Assembly: GCA_002422545.1 (NCBI GenBank)
Contig: DIWF01000016.1
Location: forward strand, 212 to 42,413
Source: Firmicutes bacterium UBA6113
GTDB taxonomy: Bacteria; Bacillota; Clostridia; Tissierellales; Sedimentibacteraceae
Direction: 5' to 3'
Length of the DNA stretch: 42,202 bases
The number at the start of each line of letters is the position of its first letter. Position 1 is the first letter of the stretch. Made by a program: the position numbers and the translations under genes. The notes below the pieces were generated by a model. It was not told the DNA's origin, did no database searches, and worked only from the letters and a program-made list of their open reading frames with translations. Shown here one piece after another: positions 30,122 to 38,827 of this stretch.

Positions 30122-32218
30122 CTATTCGCTTAATACCACCTTGTTCTTGCTGCTTCCCTTTGCAAAATAAAGACTCTTGTCTGCCCTTTTTATAACATCG
30201 TCAAAGGATGAGTCACACGTTGTGCACTGATGTACACCAAGGCTTATGGTAAGAGACATATCAATGCCTTCTCCAATTGAAAAAACACTGTTTTCGACGT
30301 TTTTCCTTATTCGTTCTGCTACTTCAAAAGCTTCATGTTCTCCTGCATCAGGACATATGAGCAAAAACTCGTCTCCGCCGTATCGTCCTATGTAGTCAGT
30401 ATTTCTGATACTTTTTGTAATTGTTTCAGATAACAGGCTTATTGCTTTGTCACCGTACACATGACCATATGTATCGTTTATCATCTTAAAATTATCCACA
30501 TCAATCATTACAGCGCTGAATTTTATTTTATTGTCTTTACATTTGTCATAAACAAGTTTGCCAAGCTTAACAATTTCATGTTTGCTCAGGAACCTTGTCA
30601 GCTGGTCATATGTGGCTATTTCTTCAACTTTCTTGTAAGAAATAGCATTTTCAATTGCTATGGCTGTATAATTGGCCAGGATTTTCAACGTGTTAAGGTC
30701 GTTTTTATCATAGGAATTTTCTTTAATATTTTGAACGGTCATTGCTCCCACGACCCTGTCATTAATTATCATTGGAGTATATATCATGGACTTAAGCATA
30801 AATCCATCAATACCGTCAAGGCTCCTTGGATAGACACTGGTGAATTTTCTGTACTCCTTGCTTACATTCCCAACAACTATATCATTTTTTGTTTTGACGC
30901 AATAACCAGCGAATGTTGAATAATCCACCTTTGAGAATTGCACGGATTCATAAAGCTTTTCATTCATTCCTGCAAAATGGTAACTCATTTGGTCCTTTTC
31001 CTTGTCATACACAGCAATTCCGAAATAATCTGCTTCTATAAGCTTGTTTATCTCATCGTTTATTATGTCAATAATTGAATTTATATTTAAATTTGAAATT
31101 ATTTTCTGACCTATGGTTGACAGGAGTTCAGTCCTGTCATAAAGTGACTTGTATTGTTCAACTTCTCTTCTTGCATTCTTGATGCTCACTTTTGCAATCA
31201 GTTGATTTTGTTCATAGTTGTACATTTCGTCATCAATAAGCTTGTATTTTTCAAGGAACTCAAGAGCATTTCCCGTTAAATTAAGTTCCTTGTATATCTT
31301 GTATAATTTGAAATAAATTTCTTTAAGAAGAACATTTATATCTTTTGAAGAACATATGTAGGCAGCTTCATTTAATTTTTCAATAGCTTCCTGTTTTCTT
31401 CCCACCTTTACGCAAAGGTTGGCCCATTCAACCATTGCGCTGCATTTTTCATAAGTTAAACTTTGCTGTTCTGCAGAAATGCAGGCCATTACAAATTCAT
31501 TTTCTGCAATATCATATTCCATAAGTTTTTTATAAGCCATTCCTTTAAGCTTATGAATTTCGCTCATATCCGTAATTAAATGGGATTTTTCTTCAGCCTT
31601 TGATGCTTCTTCAATATATGATAGAGATTTCATAGAATCTCCAATGTGTATTTCTATTTCAGCCATGGCAAGCAGACATGACACGCGCTGCTGATCAGTA
31701 AGTTCATAGTACATCAATTCCATGGGGCTGAATATTTCCTTTGCCTTATCGAAGTGCTGCATTTGAATATAATTTATTCCTGTGTTTAAAAGAAGTGTTA
31801 TTAGAGCGTTTTTGTTGTTTATTTCTTCTGCAAGTGTAATACCCTTCAGTCCCCATTCATTGGCCAGATTTAACTGCCCTATCTGACAGTAGACATTAGT
31901 CAATCCGTTGCAGGCATATACAATACCATCTTTATCAATGATGTTGTTAAATATTTCATATGATTTCAAAAAACTTGTGACAGATTTATCGTAGTGAGTA
32001 GTATCGAAATTATACCAGCCCTGGTAATAGTAAGCCCATGCTTTTGCCTTGTGAAGTTTATTTTCTTCAGAAAAAGTCAATAAGCCATCAATTATTTTTT
32101 TGAGTTCTTCAAGGTTGCTTGACAGATAATTCATTGCTTCTGTCCTGAAAATCTCAATATTATCTTCATTTTCTTTAAGACTTGCCAGTTCATTGGCATA
32201 CTTGAGCTGAAAATTCAT
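30122..32218 (-). CDS. Diguanylate cyclase with TPR and GAF domains
   Basis: A 698-residue cytosolic signalling protein. Residues 1 to about 330 form a superhelix of tetratricopeptide repeats. A GAF domain (about 370-520) follows, including IADYFGIAVYDKEKDQM-like and MTVQN segments. The C-terminal GGDEF domain (about 530-698) has an intact GGDEF and the inhibition site RNTD five residues ahead of it. No membrane segment is visible, so the signal is probably internal or a protein partner. The start at 32218 has AGGAG 7 nt upstream; an ATG at 32239 lacks one. It is monocistronic. Confidence 0.92.
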   Translation of the reverse strand: MNFQLKYANELASLKENEDNIEIFRTEAMNYLSSNLEELKKIIDGLLTFSEENKLHKAKAWAYYYQGWYNFDTTHYDKSVTSFLKSYEIFNNIIDKDGIVYACNGLTNVYCQIGQLNLANEWGLKGITLAEEINNKNALITLLLNTGINYIQMQHFDKAKEIFSPMELMYYELTDQQRVSCLLAMAEIEIHIGDSMKSLSYIEEASKAEEKSHLITDMSEIHKLKGMAYKKLMEYDIAENEFVMACISAEQQSLTYEKCSAMVEWANLCVKVGRKQEAIEKLNEAAYICSSKDINVLLKEIYFKLYKIYKELNLTGNALEFLEKYKLIDDEMYNYEQNQLIAKVSIKNARREVEQYKSLYDRTELLSTIGQKIISNLNINSIIDIINDEINKLIEADYFGIAVYDKEKDQMSYHFAGMNEKLYESVQFSKVDYSTFAGYCVKTKNDIVVGNVSKEYRKFTSVYPRSLDGIDGFMLKSMIYTPMIINDRVVGAMTVQNIKENSYDKNDLNTLKILANYTAIAIENAISYKKVEEIATYDQLTRFLSKHEIVKLGKLVYDKCKDNKIKFSAVMIDVDNFKMINDTYGHVYGDKAISLLSETITKSIRNTDYIGRYGGDEFLLICPDAGEHEAFEVAERIRKNVENSVFSIGEGIDMSLTISLGVHQCTTCDSSFDDVIKRADKSLYFAKGSSKNKVVLSE

Positions 32219-32300
32219 ACTTTCACTCCTAGTAAACATTTTTTCATAGATTATTGTTATACATAATAAACAAAAAACGTTGCATTGTCAAATATACTGT

Positions 32301-32327
32301 TAAAAAAACCTCATTTAAAATGAGGTT
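32301..32327 (-). terminator. Terminator of the second NhaC-family gene
   Basis: AACCTCAT, loop, ATGAGGTT (32307-32327) with seven T residues on the minus-strand side. A T run also follows on the plus strand, so the hairpin could act both ways. Confidence 0.8.
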
Positions 32328-32359
32328 TTTTTTTCTATTTAATTATTGTCAGATAAAGA

Positions 32360-33850
32360 TTAAATATTATTCATTTTCAAATATCTTTCCTGAATTTCCA
32401 TAAGCTCTTTTGGAGATTTTTTCAATTTCATAGGACGAACATATTCAGGAGATGCCGGATCTTCTTCCAATGTCATTATAGAAATTCCAAGATAAGCAAA
32501 TATAACTGTTACTATTGGGCTCAAGATATTGAAGAATGCATAGAACATATATGACAATGTCGGTACTCCCAGGAATGTAGACATTGTAGCACCACATGTG
32601 TTCCAAGGAACAAGTGCTGATGTTACAGTACCTGAGTCTTCAAGAGTACGTGACAAGTTTCTAGGTGCCAATCCTCTTTCATGGTAAGTATCTTTGTACA
32701 TTTTTCCTGGCAATGCCAATGCAAGATATTGATCTCCGCAAAGAATGTTAACAAACAAGCAAGTAAGTGCTGTTATAAGAACCAATGAACCTGTGCTCTT
32801 AGCAAATCCTAAAAGTTTGTTAGCTATTACAGCCATCATACCTGTTTTTTCTAGAACGCCGCCGAATGTCAAAGCACACATAATCAATGAAATAGTCCAC
32901 ATCATGTTCTGTAGACCGCCGTTTGTCAACAGTTCATCAACCATTGCATGGCCTGATTCAGCTACTGTACCATAGTTAGCAACATCCAGTATATAACCAA
33001 AGTCTCCGCCTTGATATACAGTTGCTATACCTCCAAGTATACAACCTATTATAAGACCTGGAATTGCAGGAACTTTCATTGCTACCATTACAATTACTAT
33101 TACCGGTATTAACAATAAAATCGGATTAATAGTATAAATACTTTCAATAGCTGCCAAAATCCCGTTAATTTCAGTAACATCCAGTTGTTTTCCTCTGTAC
33201 TGCAATCCTATAACAAGGAATATAACAAAAGTTATTCCATATGATACGCTTGTTGTGTAAAGCATGTGTTTGATGTGATCAAACAATGATGCTCCTGCCA
33301 TTGCAGGTGCAAGGTTTGTAGTGTCAGACAACGGAGAAATTTTATCTCCGAAATAAGCTCCTGAAATTATGGCTCCTGCTGCCAATGGAAGTGATATTCC
33401 AAGACCTTGAGCAACTCCTATAAGAGCAACCCCAACAGTACCTGCAGTTGTCCATGAACTTCCGGTTGCCAGAGATACTATACTGCATAGTATAACAGCT
33501 GCAGCAAGGAAGAATGTTGGTGACAATATTTGCAAACCATAGTAAATCAATGTAGGAACAATGCCGCCTGAAATCCAAGTACCAATTAACACGCCGATTA
33601 TTGCAAGAATTAAAATTGCCTGCATTGTGCTTCCTATTGATTCAACAATACCATCTTCAATTTCTTTCCATGTAAAACCTAATGCAAATATTGCTATTGC
33701 TGCTGCAACAATTGCTCCGATTATAATAGGTATATGAACATCTGCTCCGTATACTATTATAGAAAAAGCTAACATACCAACTGTTACTGCTACCGGAATA
33801 ATTGAAATTCCTAATGACGGTACTTTCTTTTGTTTTGGATCTTTACTCAT
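32360..33850 (-). CDS. nhaC: Na+/H+ antiporter NhaC family protein
   Basis: A 496-residue polytopic membrane transporter with about 12 hydrophobic segments. Family signatures include GAYFGDKISPLSDTTN and EDSGTVTSALVPWNTCG. It is the second NhaC paralogue in the window but longer, and it lacks the enzyme partner of the first, so simple Na+/H+ exchange or another substrate is possible. The start at 33850 has GGAGGAG 5 nt upstream; an ATG at 33913 has no site and would add an unlikely leader peptide. A promoter lies near 34043-34071 and a ~185-nt structured leader separates it from the gene. Confidence 0.9.
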   Translation of the reverse strand: MSKDPKQKKVPSLGISIIPVAVTVGMLAFSIIVYGADVHIPIIIGAIVAAAIAIFALGFTWKEIEDGIVESIGSTMQAILILAIIGVLIGTWISGGIVPTLIYYGLQILSPTFFLAAAVILCSIVSLATGSSWTTAGTVGVALIGVAQGLGISLPLAAGAIISGAYFGDKISPLSDTTNLAPAMAGASLFDHIKHMLYTTSVSYGITFVIFLVIGLQYRGKQLDVTEINGILAAIESIYTINPILLLIPVIVIVMVAMKVPAIPGLIIGCILGGIATVYQGGDFGYILDVANYGTVAESGHAMVDELLTNGGLQNMMWTISLIMCALTFGGVLEKTGMMAVIANKLLGFAKSTGSLVLITALTCLFVNILCGDQYLALALPGKMYKDTYHERGLAPRNLSRTLEDSGTVTSALVPWNTCGATMSTFLGVPTLSYMFYAFFNILSPIVTVIFAYLGISIMTLEEDPASPEYVRPMKLKKSPKELMEIQERYLKMNNI

Positions 33851-33862
33851 AATACTCCTCCA

Positions 33863-34036
33863 TAAAAAATTTGGTGTGCGCATGTTGAACATATTCATAA
33901 AAGGATTATTCACCCAATTAACATAAAAAAACCCAATAATAACGTTATCCCTTTAATCATAAAATTCTACCGTGCAGAATGATTTTAATAAAACGTTATT
34001 TTCATCGCCCAAATGAAAAGAATACGTTTTACCCGC
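33863..34036 (-). promoter_or_regulatory. Long structured 5' leader of the NhaC-family gene (candidate riboswitch)
   Basis: Between the predicted start of transcription near 34036 and the gene are about 185 nt with several nested helices. TAAAACGT pairs with ACGTTTTA around an inner TTTTCAT/ATGAAAA hairpin. AATCAT/ATGATT encloses ATTCT/AGAAT. Downstream AACGTTATT can instead pair with AATAACGTT from the first helix, giving a possible switch. A T run follows but no GC-rich stem precedes it. It was not matched to any named riboswitch class. Confidence 0.5.
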
Positions 34037-34042
34037 AATGTA

Positions 34043-34071
34043 ATTCTAACATATTTATGTTGATTTGTAAA
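34043..34071 (-). promoter_or_regulatory. Promoter of the second NhaC-family gene
   Basis: TTTACA (34066-34071), 17 nt, TAGAAT (34043-34048) on the minus strand. Confidence 0.7.
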
Positions 34072-34145
34072 CAGTAATTTATTAACAAGTTAATATTTAA
34101 TCATACAATTTATAAATTCTCATATTAATATATCGCATTAATCGA

Positions 34146-34182
34146 CAAAATAAAAATCAGAATTTTTCAATTCTGATTTTTA
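34146..34182 (-). terminator. Terminator of the long-form glutamine synthetase gene
   Basis: AAAAATCAGAATT, loop, AATTCTGATTTTT then TATTTT on the minus strand, just after the stop codon. Confidence 0.85.
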
Positions 34183-34186
34183 TTTT

Positions 34187-36085
34187 TTAAAATATATTGT
34201 TCTTATACTGTATATACAGTCCTCTTATTTCAGTCATCTTTTCATTCATTTGCTTTTGAAGTTCTGATGCCGTATCAAAATCTCCTTCTGCAAGAGCATT
34301 CTTTATTTTTGTAAATATACATTTCTTAGTCATACTGTCCTTCATGAGCTTAGTTTTAAGGTACACTATTTTTTCCCAGTTTACTACGTCAAGATCTGTA
34401 GCGTGGTTTTGTTCGTCATGAAGTTTTATAAATGTTTTTAACAACATTATGTTGTCATGGATTATTCTGCCTTTAAGCTCATTTTTCCATTTTTGAACAG
34501 TGGATTCATTAAATGAATTTATTAGCTCGCAGCTAAAAACATCACCTTTTTTCAATACCTGCTGCTTTAATTCATTGGATTCAAACGCGCTTAAGTTTTC
34601 CCATACTGTTGCCGGAGCCTTGCCGTAAAGCTTATTTCTTTCTTCTTCGGTAAAACGTTCGAACACATCTTCTTCGCTTCTGTATTCTCTGAACTTTTCC
34701 AGATAGAAACCTTCTTCACCGTATTTTTTGGATATTTCTTTTTCAAGTTCATCCATGGAACGTCCGGCATCTGTCACTTTTTCTATTCCATCCAGCATCG
34801 CCTGATATGATGCCGCCAATACAAGATAAGTGTTTGAATAAGGATTTGGTGATCTGAGCTCAAATCTTGTGGCAAGAGGGCTGTTAGAATCTCTTATTAC
34901 TCCCACAAGAACTGAACGGTTTCTTGATGGTGATTCCTTGCTTCCTCCAAGTGATGTAACTGTGCATATAGGAGCTTCAAAACCCGGTTTTAAACGGTTG
35001 AATGCATCATTTGTAGCTGTTACAATAGGATTTATAACCTCATAGTTTTTAAGTATTCCCATCAAGGCTCCATATCCTATTTCACTCAAATATTGATTTT
35101 TCATGTCTGCAGGAGCAAACAAATTGATTCTTTTTCCGCTCTTCAGCTTAACAGCAGCTCCCAAATGAACATGCTCGCCGTTTCCTGCAACACCTTCTAT
35201 TGGTTTTGCTTTGAATAAAACTTCCAGGCCGTGGTGTCTGAACTGATCTTCTATTAATTCTCTTATAAAAATTTCATTGTCAGCTGTCTGAAGAGTGGTT
35301 GAAAATCTCCAGTCTATTTCAAGCTGTTCCATAACATGGGTAATTCTTCCCTTGGCATCAATTCTGTTGGCAATTCCTCCAACTTCCTTATGTGCCATTT
35401 CAGGTTTAAGGTCATAGCATTCCAGCTGATCCATTATTTTTTCAAGAACTGTTCTGACAGTTCCCATAGTTCTTTTCCAATATTGTTCCTTTAACACCTG
35501 TGAAGTGTGAAGTTCTTCAAAATCCGCGCTTTGTTCAGGTGTCTTAACCCACATTTCAAGTTCTGTGGCGCTTGTTAAAACAACTTCTTCAACATCATCA
35601 TGGTTAAAACCATAGTTTTTTGTCAGTTCTGGATGGTTTTTGAATATTTCCATCAATTCATTCTGGAAATTAAGTCCTGCTCTTTTAAGAATAGATCTTG
35701 AGCATACCTGCTTGCCGCTGTGTATAATAAAAGAAGGAATTTTTAAAGTTCCAACCGGCAGCCCGTTTTCATCGTTGTAATACTCATAATTGTAATCAAC
35801 GAACCATGTGCAGTCAACGTCCGGCAATATGTCGACCTTAGCATCGTTTAAATCGGCGATTCCCTGAAGCTCAACGCTTGACCCGTCTGTTTGTATGCCG
35901 TATTTCAGCATATCTTCCATATCTTTAACAAATAATTTAACCGGTATTTTTTCGTCAGTACCGTTTCCTCCGATATCAACACCCATGAAAGATACAAACT
36001 GAATTTCCGGATGTTCTTCAAGGATTCGTGTTATATCTTGTATGCTGTGATGTTCAGGCTTTATGGTATATATCATTTTACCCAT
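34187..36085 (-). CDS. Glutamine synthetase (long form, ~632 residues)
   Basis: Catalyses ATP-dependent formation of glutamine from glutamate and ammonia. An N-terminal beta-grasp region (about 25-110) is followed by the catalytic domain. Signature pieces are ELEMW, EMAHKEVGG, GNGEHVHLG, the RNRSVLVG loop and RFELRSPNPYSNTYLVLAA. About 150 helical residues extend past the usual GSI end. This makes it much longer than GlnA (~445) and different from the type III enzyme at the right edge. AGGAGG precedes the ATG and a sigma-A promoter lies just upstream. It is monocistronic. The family is clear; the subclass is less so. Confidence 0.88.
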   Translation of the reverse strand: MGKMIYTIKPEHHSIQDITRILEEHPEIQFVSFMGVDIGGNGTDEKIPVKLFVKDMEDMLKYGIQTDGSSVELQGIADLNDAKVDILPDVDCTWFVDYNYEYYNDENGLPVGTLKIPSFIIHSGKQVCSRSILKRAGLNFQNELMEIFKNHPELTKNYGFNHDDVEEVVLTSATELEMWVKTPEQSADFEELHTSQVLKEQYWKRTMGTVRTVLEKIMDQLECYDLKPEMAHKEVGGIANRIDAKGRITHVMEQLEIDWRFSTTLQTADNEIFIRELIEDQFRHHGLEVLFKAKPIEGVAGNGEHVHLGAAVKLKSGKRINLFAPADMKNQYLSEIGYGALMGILKNYEVINPIVTATNDAFNRLKPGFEAPICTVTSLGGSKESPSRNRSVLVGVIRDSNSPLATRFELRSPNPYSNTYLVLAASYQAMLDGIEKVTDAGRSMDELEKEISKKYGEEGFYLEKFREYRSEEDVFERFTEEERNKLYGKAPATVWENLSAFESNELKQQVLKKGDVFSCELINSFNESTVQKWKNELKGRIIHDNIMLLKTFIKLHDEQNHATDLDVVNWEKIVYLKTKLMKDSMTKKCIFTKIKNALAEGDFDTASELQKQMNEKMTEIRGLYIQYKNNIF

Positions 36086-36114
36086 GTCTTCCTCCTATAA
36101 TTCTTATAATGAGT

Positions 36115-36143
36115 ATTCTAGCATATCGAAATATTCATTGCAA
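36115..36143 (-). promoter_or_regulatory. Promoter of the long-form glutamine synthetase gene
   Basis: TTGCAA (36138-36143), 17 nt, TAGAAT (36115-36120) on the minus strand. Between it and the HAD gene is a hairpin ATATTTCGC/GCGAAATAT at about 36170-36193. Confidence 0.65.
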
Positions 36144-36227
36144 GAAAAAAAAGTACGCTTTTTTCATAATATTTCGCAAAAAGGCGAAATATTTAAAGCG
36201 ACTTTCAATAAATGTTCGTAGTTATTT

Positions 36228-36860
36228 TCATTGCTGACTGCATATTTCTATGAGTTCAGAAGGTTCCATCACTAGATATTCCGGATTGTTTTTTTTAAGA
36301 CTTTCAACGGTGTTGTAACCCCATCCCACGGAGGCAATATCAATTCCAGCATTCTTAGCGGCATTGATGTCTCTGATTTCATCACCCACATAAAGAACTT
36401 CATTCTTGCGGAGTTTTTCCTTCTTCATTATTCTTCTCATCTTTGTTTCTTTTCCAAACATTGAGGCACTTGCAATAAAATCAAAAATATATGCATCATT
36501 TTTTTCCAAAAACATTTCAACATTTATCTTTGAATTAGTTGTAATAATTGCAGTCTTTATTCCCATTTTTTTAAGTTCTGCCACAGTGCTCAAAATATCG
36601 GGCTTGCAAGGTTTGATATTCTTCATGTCTTGTTTTAAAAGATTCTTTCCTCTTTTAAGCATAAATGGAAGATATCTTTTTTTAAGCTCAATATAAGCCA
36701 TCAATTCCTTTGCACTCATTTTTTTAATATGACCAAGTTCATCTATGGTAATATTTCTTAAATTATATTTTTCAGCTAACTTTTGATATATTACAAAATT
36801 AACCTCTTCAGTGTCTGCAAGAGTTCCATCAAAGTCAAAAAATACATATTTATATCTCAC
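36228..36860 (-). CDS. HAD family hydrolase (phosphoglycolate phosphatase-like)
   Basis: A 210-residue phosphatase of the haloacid dehalogenase superfamily. Motif I is DFDGTLAD (D9 nucleophile, D11 acid), motif II ITTNS, motif III the lysine in GKETKMRR, and motif IV GDEIRDINAAKNAG. A helical cap inserted after motif I places it in the Gph/PGP-like subgroup. The substrate cannot be told. The start is a GTG at 36858-36860 with a modest AGGATGG site; no closer ATG fits the conserved N-terminus. It has its own promoter. Confidence 0.88.
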   Translation of the reverse strand: MRYKYVFFDFDGTLADTEEVNFVIYQKLAEKYNLRNITIDELGHIKKMSAKELMAYIELKKRYLPFMLKRGKNLLKQDMKNIKPCKPDILSTVAELKKMGIKTAIITTNSKINVEMFLEKNDAYIFDFIASASMFGKETKMRRIMKKEKLRKNEVLYVGDEIRDINAAKNAGIDIASVGWGYNTVESLKKNNPEYLVMEPSELIEICSQQ

Positions 36861-36909
36861 TATTTACCATCCTTATCTTAATATCCCTCAACAAGTTGAA
36901 CGCAATTAA

Positions 36910-36938
36910 ACTATATTATATTTTCCTTTTTCAGTCAA
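36910..36938 (-). promoter_or_regulatory. Promoter of the HAD hydrolase gene
   Basis: TTGACT (36933-36938), 17 nt, TATAGT (36910-36915) on the minus strand. Confidence 0.65.
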
Positions 36939-36948
36939 TTTAAAATTT

Positions 36949-36975
36949 TTAAAAAAACTCCCGTAAAGGAGTTTT
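36949..36975 (-). terminator. Terminator of the phospholipase-C-like gene
   Basis: AAAACTCC, loop, GGAGTTTT then TTT on the minus strand, touching the stop codon at 36976. Confidence 0.8.
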
Positions 36976-37569
36976 CTACAAAGATTTCTTAATTTTGCTG
37001 AAGCCGTTGTTAATAAATCTCATATATTCTTCTTCTTCAATAAGTTGAGGATATATGGTTTCTGATTTATTGTCTTTTAAAAATTCCAATATTTTATCCT
37101 TGGACTTTTTAATATTGACACAATTGGTTTCTTTCAAATTGATTTTTATGTCGAATGTATTTATATCTTTAACATAATTCTCGAAAAAGTTGTTTATTGC
37201 CTTATAGTCGTAATATCTGAGCGTGCTTTTAACAGCAGCTCTTAGTTCTTCGTCGCTTAATTCCAGATTATTGTGTATTGTAAGTTTGCTTGCATTGAAC
37301 TTGTAATATTCGTCAAACCACAAATGGCAATAGTATCCCAAAACAAATGATTTTTGTGTGACGTTTAACTTTTTGAAGTTAAATTGTTCATAAAACTCCC
37401 TAACATCGATGTTTCCATCTTCATCAAGGGTGTGAATTTCTTCAAAATCATCTACATCAATAGTATCTGGGGATACAATACCCATAATAAAACTCGGTAT
37501 GTCTATTTCATCCTCAGAATTTTCTATAAATATTTTACCAAAGTGCATGTTAGTACTTATGGGCGGCAT
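36976..37569 (-). CDS. Putative zinc-dependent phospholipase C-like protein
   Basis: A 197-residue protein without a signal peptide. The layout MPPISTNMHFGK, then GIVSPD near 30-35, an isolated H46, and GYYCHLWFDEYY (78-89) recalls the helical zinc-dependent phospholipase C family (PF00882), where histidines and aspartates bind metals. Here H9, D35, H46, H82 and D86 are the likely ligands. The similarity is by motif only. The ATG has an AAGGAG site, but 12 nt away, which is longer than usual. A terminator follows directly. Confidence 0.6.
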   Translation of the reverse strand: MPPISTNMHFGKIFIENSEDEIDIPSFIMGIVSPDTIDVDDFEEIHTLDEDGNIDVREFYEQFNFKKLNVTQKSFVLGYYCHLWFDEYYKFNASKLTIHNNLELSDEELRAAVKSTLRYYDYKAINNFFENYVKDINTFDIKINLKETNCVNIKKSKDKILEFLKDNKSETIYPQLIEEEEYMRFINNGFSKIKKSL

Positions 37570-37637
37570 TTGTTTTCTATACTCCTTTTTAAGTTGTTCT
37601 TGTTAATTATAGCAAATTTATAGCAATTTGTACAGTA

Positions 37638-38762
37638 TTATTTAGTCAAAACTATTTGAGGCGGGTCTGTTGATTCACCGGTTCTCGGATTGACAAATGC
37701 CAGCCAGTAGCCGTGTTCTGTATTATTTTCCTTGTTGCTGTATGACCAGTTCTTGAATCCTGTAATGCCCTTGTAAGGCTGCTCTTCCTTCGTAAATTCT
37801 CCAGGCACCCCGTAGATGAATTTAACTATGTCATCATTGTCTTCATAAACTCCAAAAATATAATGACCGTATTTTTTCATGAGACTGTTGCAGGTTGTTA
37901 CACGGTTTGACATGGGATACGGATAATAGGAACTCACTATTTGATTGTAGTAAGGCAGAAAACCGTTTTTTATTCCCATTTCGTCATATGGTATGTACCA
38001 CCAGCTGAAATTCTTGATTTTCACAGACAAAGGCTCTGTTCTTTTATACTCCTTGAGAGCATTGTACAGGCTTTCATTGAATTTGTTCTTATGTCTTACT
38101 GATTCAGATTTCACAAAATTTTCATCTTCCGGGGAAGATTCCTGGGGAGATTTTGCAACATCGTCATCACTTTCTTGCTTTTCTGAAACTGTCTGGACTT
38201 CAATGATTTCTTCTTCCTCATGTTTTTCTTCCACGGGAACAATTTTTTCTATTCTTCTTGTTATATTCTGAGCAGGAAGTGACAATTTAGGTTCTTCTTT
38301 TTCTGTCTGCTTAATCACACCTGAAGGTGCATGAGACATTTCCTTTTCAGCTTGCTCTTTAGGTTCTTCAGCATCGGAAACAATTTTCACTTCCTCAATC
38401 CCTGCATCGAGTTTTTTGATTGCATCAATGCTTGTTGTATTGAACAAACTGGAATAAAGTGCAATCTTTCCGTTTTTTACCACAGCACATGTGTTGTAGT
38501 CTTCTATTGCGTTGTTGCTTCCGAATGTAAGAATTTTCTTAAGCATTCCTTTTTTGTTGTTGATGTCTCCGAGCTTGATTTTGTTTACTTTGTCCTTATA
38601 TAAATAAACTTCGCTTGTTGTCTTCACGTCTCCCAGATTTTCCACTGACACAATAACATTTCCCTTTATTCCTCTGATGTCAAGGCGCACGTAACCCCTG
38701 GCTATGTCTTTTTTATTAACCGGCTCAAAGAATTTCATCACTCTATAATTTTTATTATTCAT
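37638..38762 (-). CDS. Clostridial protein of unknown function with acidic central linker
   Basis: A 374-residue protein with no signal peptide or membrane helix. The N-terminal ~115 residues look like a beta-rich domain (YVRLDIRGIKGNVIVSVENL). A charged, Glu/Lys/Pro-rich linker spans about 120-230. The C-terminal domain is aromatic-rich (FSWWYIPYDEMGIKNGFLPY, YGHYIFGVYEDND, GYWLAFVNPRTGE). Similar two-domain proteins occur in spore-forming Clostridia, but no function is known to me. AGGAGG is 5 nt ahead of the ATG. It follows the LysM/GH18 gene by 65 nt and may be coexpressed during sporulation. Confidence 0.75.
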   Translation of the reverse strand: MNNKNYRVMKFFEPVNKKDIARGYVRLDIRGIKGNVIVSVENLGDVKTTSEVYLYKDKVNKIKLGDINNKKGMLKKILTFGSNNAIEDYNTCAVVKNGKIALYSSLFNTTSIDAIKKLDAGIEEVKIVSDAEEPKEQAEKEMSHAPSGVIKQTEKEEPKLSLPAQNITRRIEKIVPVEEKHEEEEIIEVQTVSEKQESDDDVAKSPQESSPEDENFVKSESVRHKNKFNESLYNALKEYKRTEPLSVKIKNFSWWYIPYDEMGIKNGFLPYYNQIVSSYYPYPMSNRVTTCNSLMKKYGHYIFGVYEDNDDIVKFIYGVPGEFTKEEQPYKGITGFKNWSYSNKENNTEHGYWLAFVNPRTGESTDPPQIVLTK

Positions 38763-38827
38763 GGAAACCTCCTAAATTACCTGTTATCTATATATATGCT
38801 GTACTTTTCATATAATTACTCTATGCG

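Noticed and set aside
33926..33936. T run in the NhaC leader as an attenuator terminator
   Set aside because: No GC-rich stem directly precedes it; upstream there is no CCC to pair with the GGG next to the T run.
36170..36193. ATATTTCGC/GCGAAATAT hairpin as the HAD gene terminator
   Set aside because: The stem is strong, but no T run follows directly on the minus strand; kept only as a noted hairpin.
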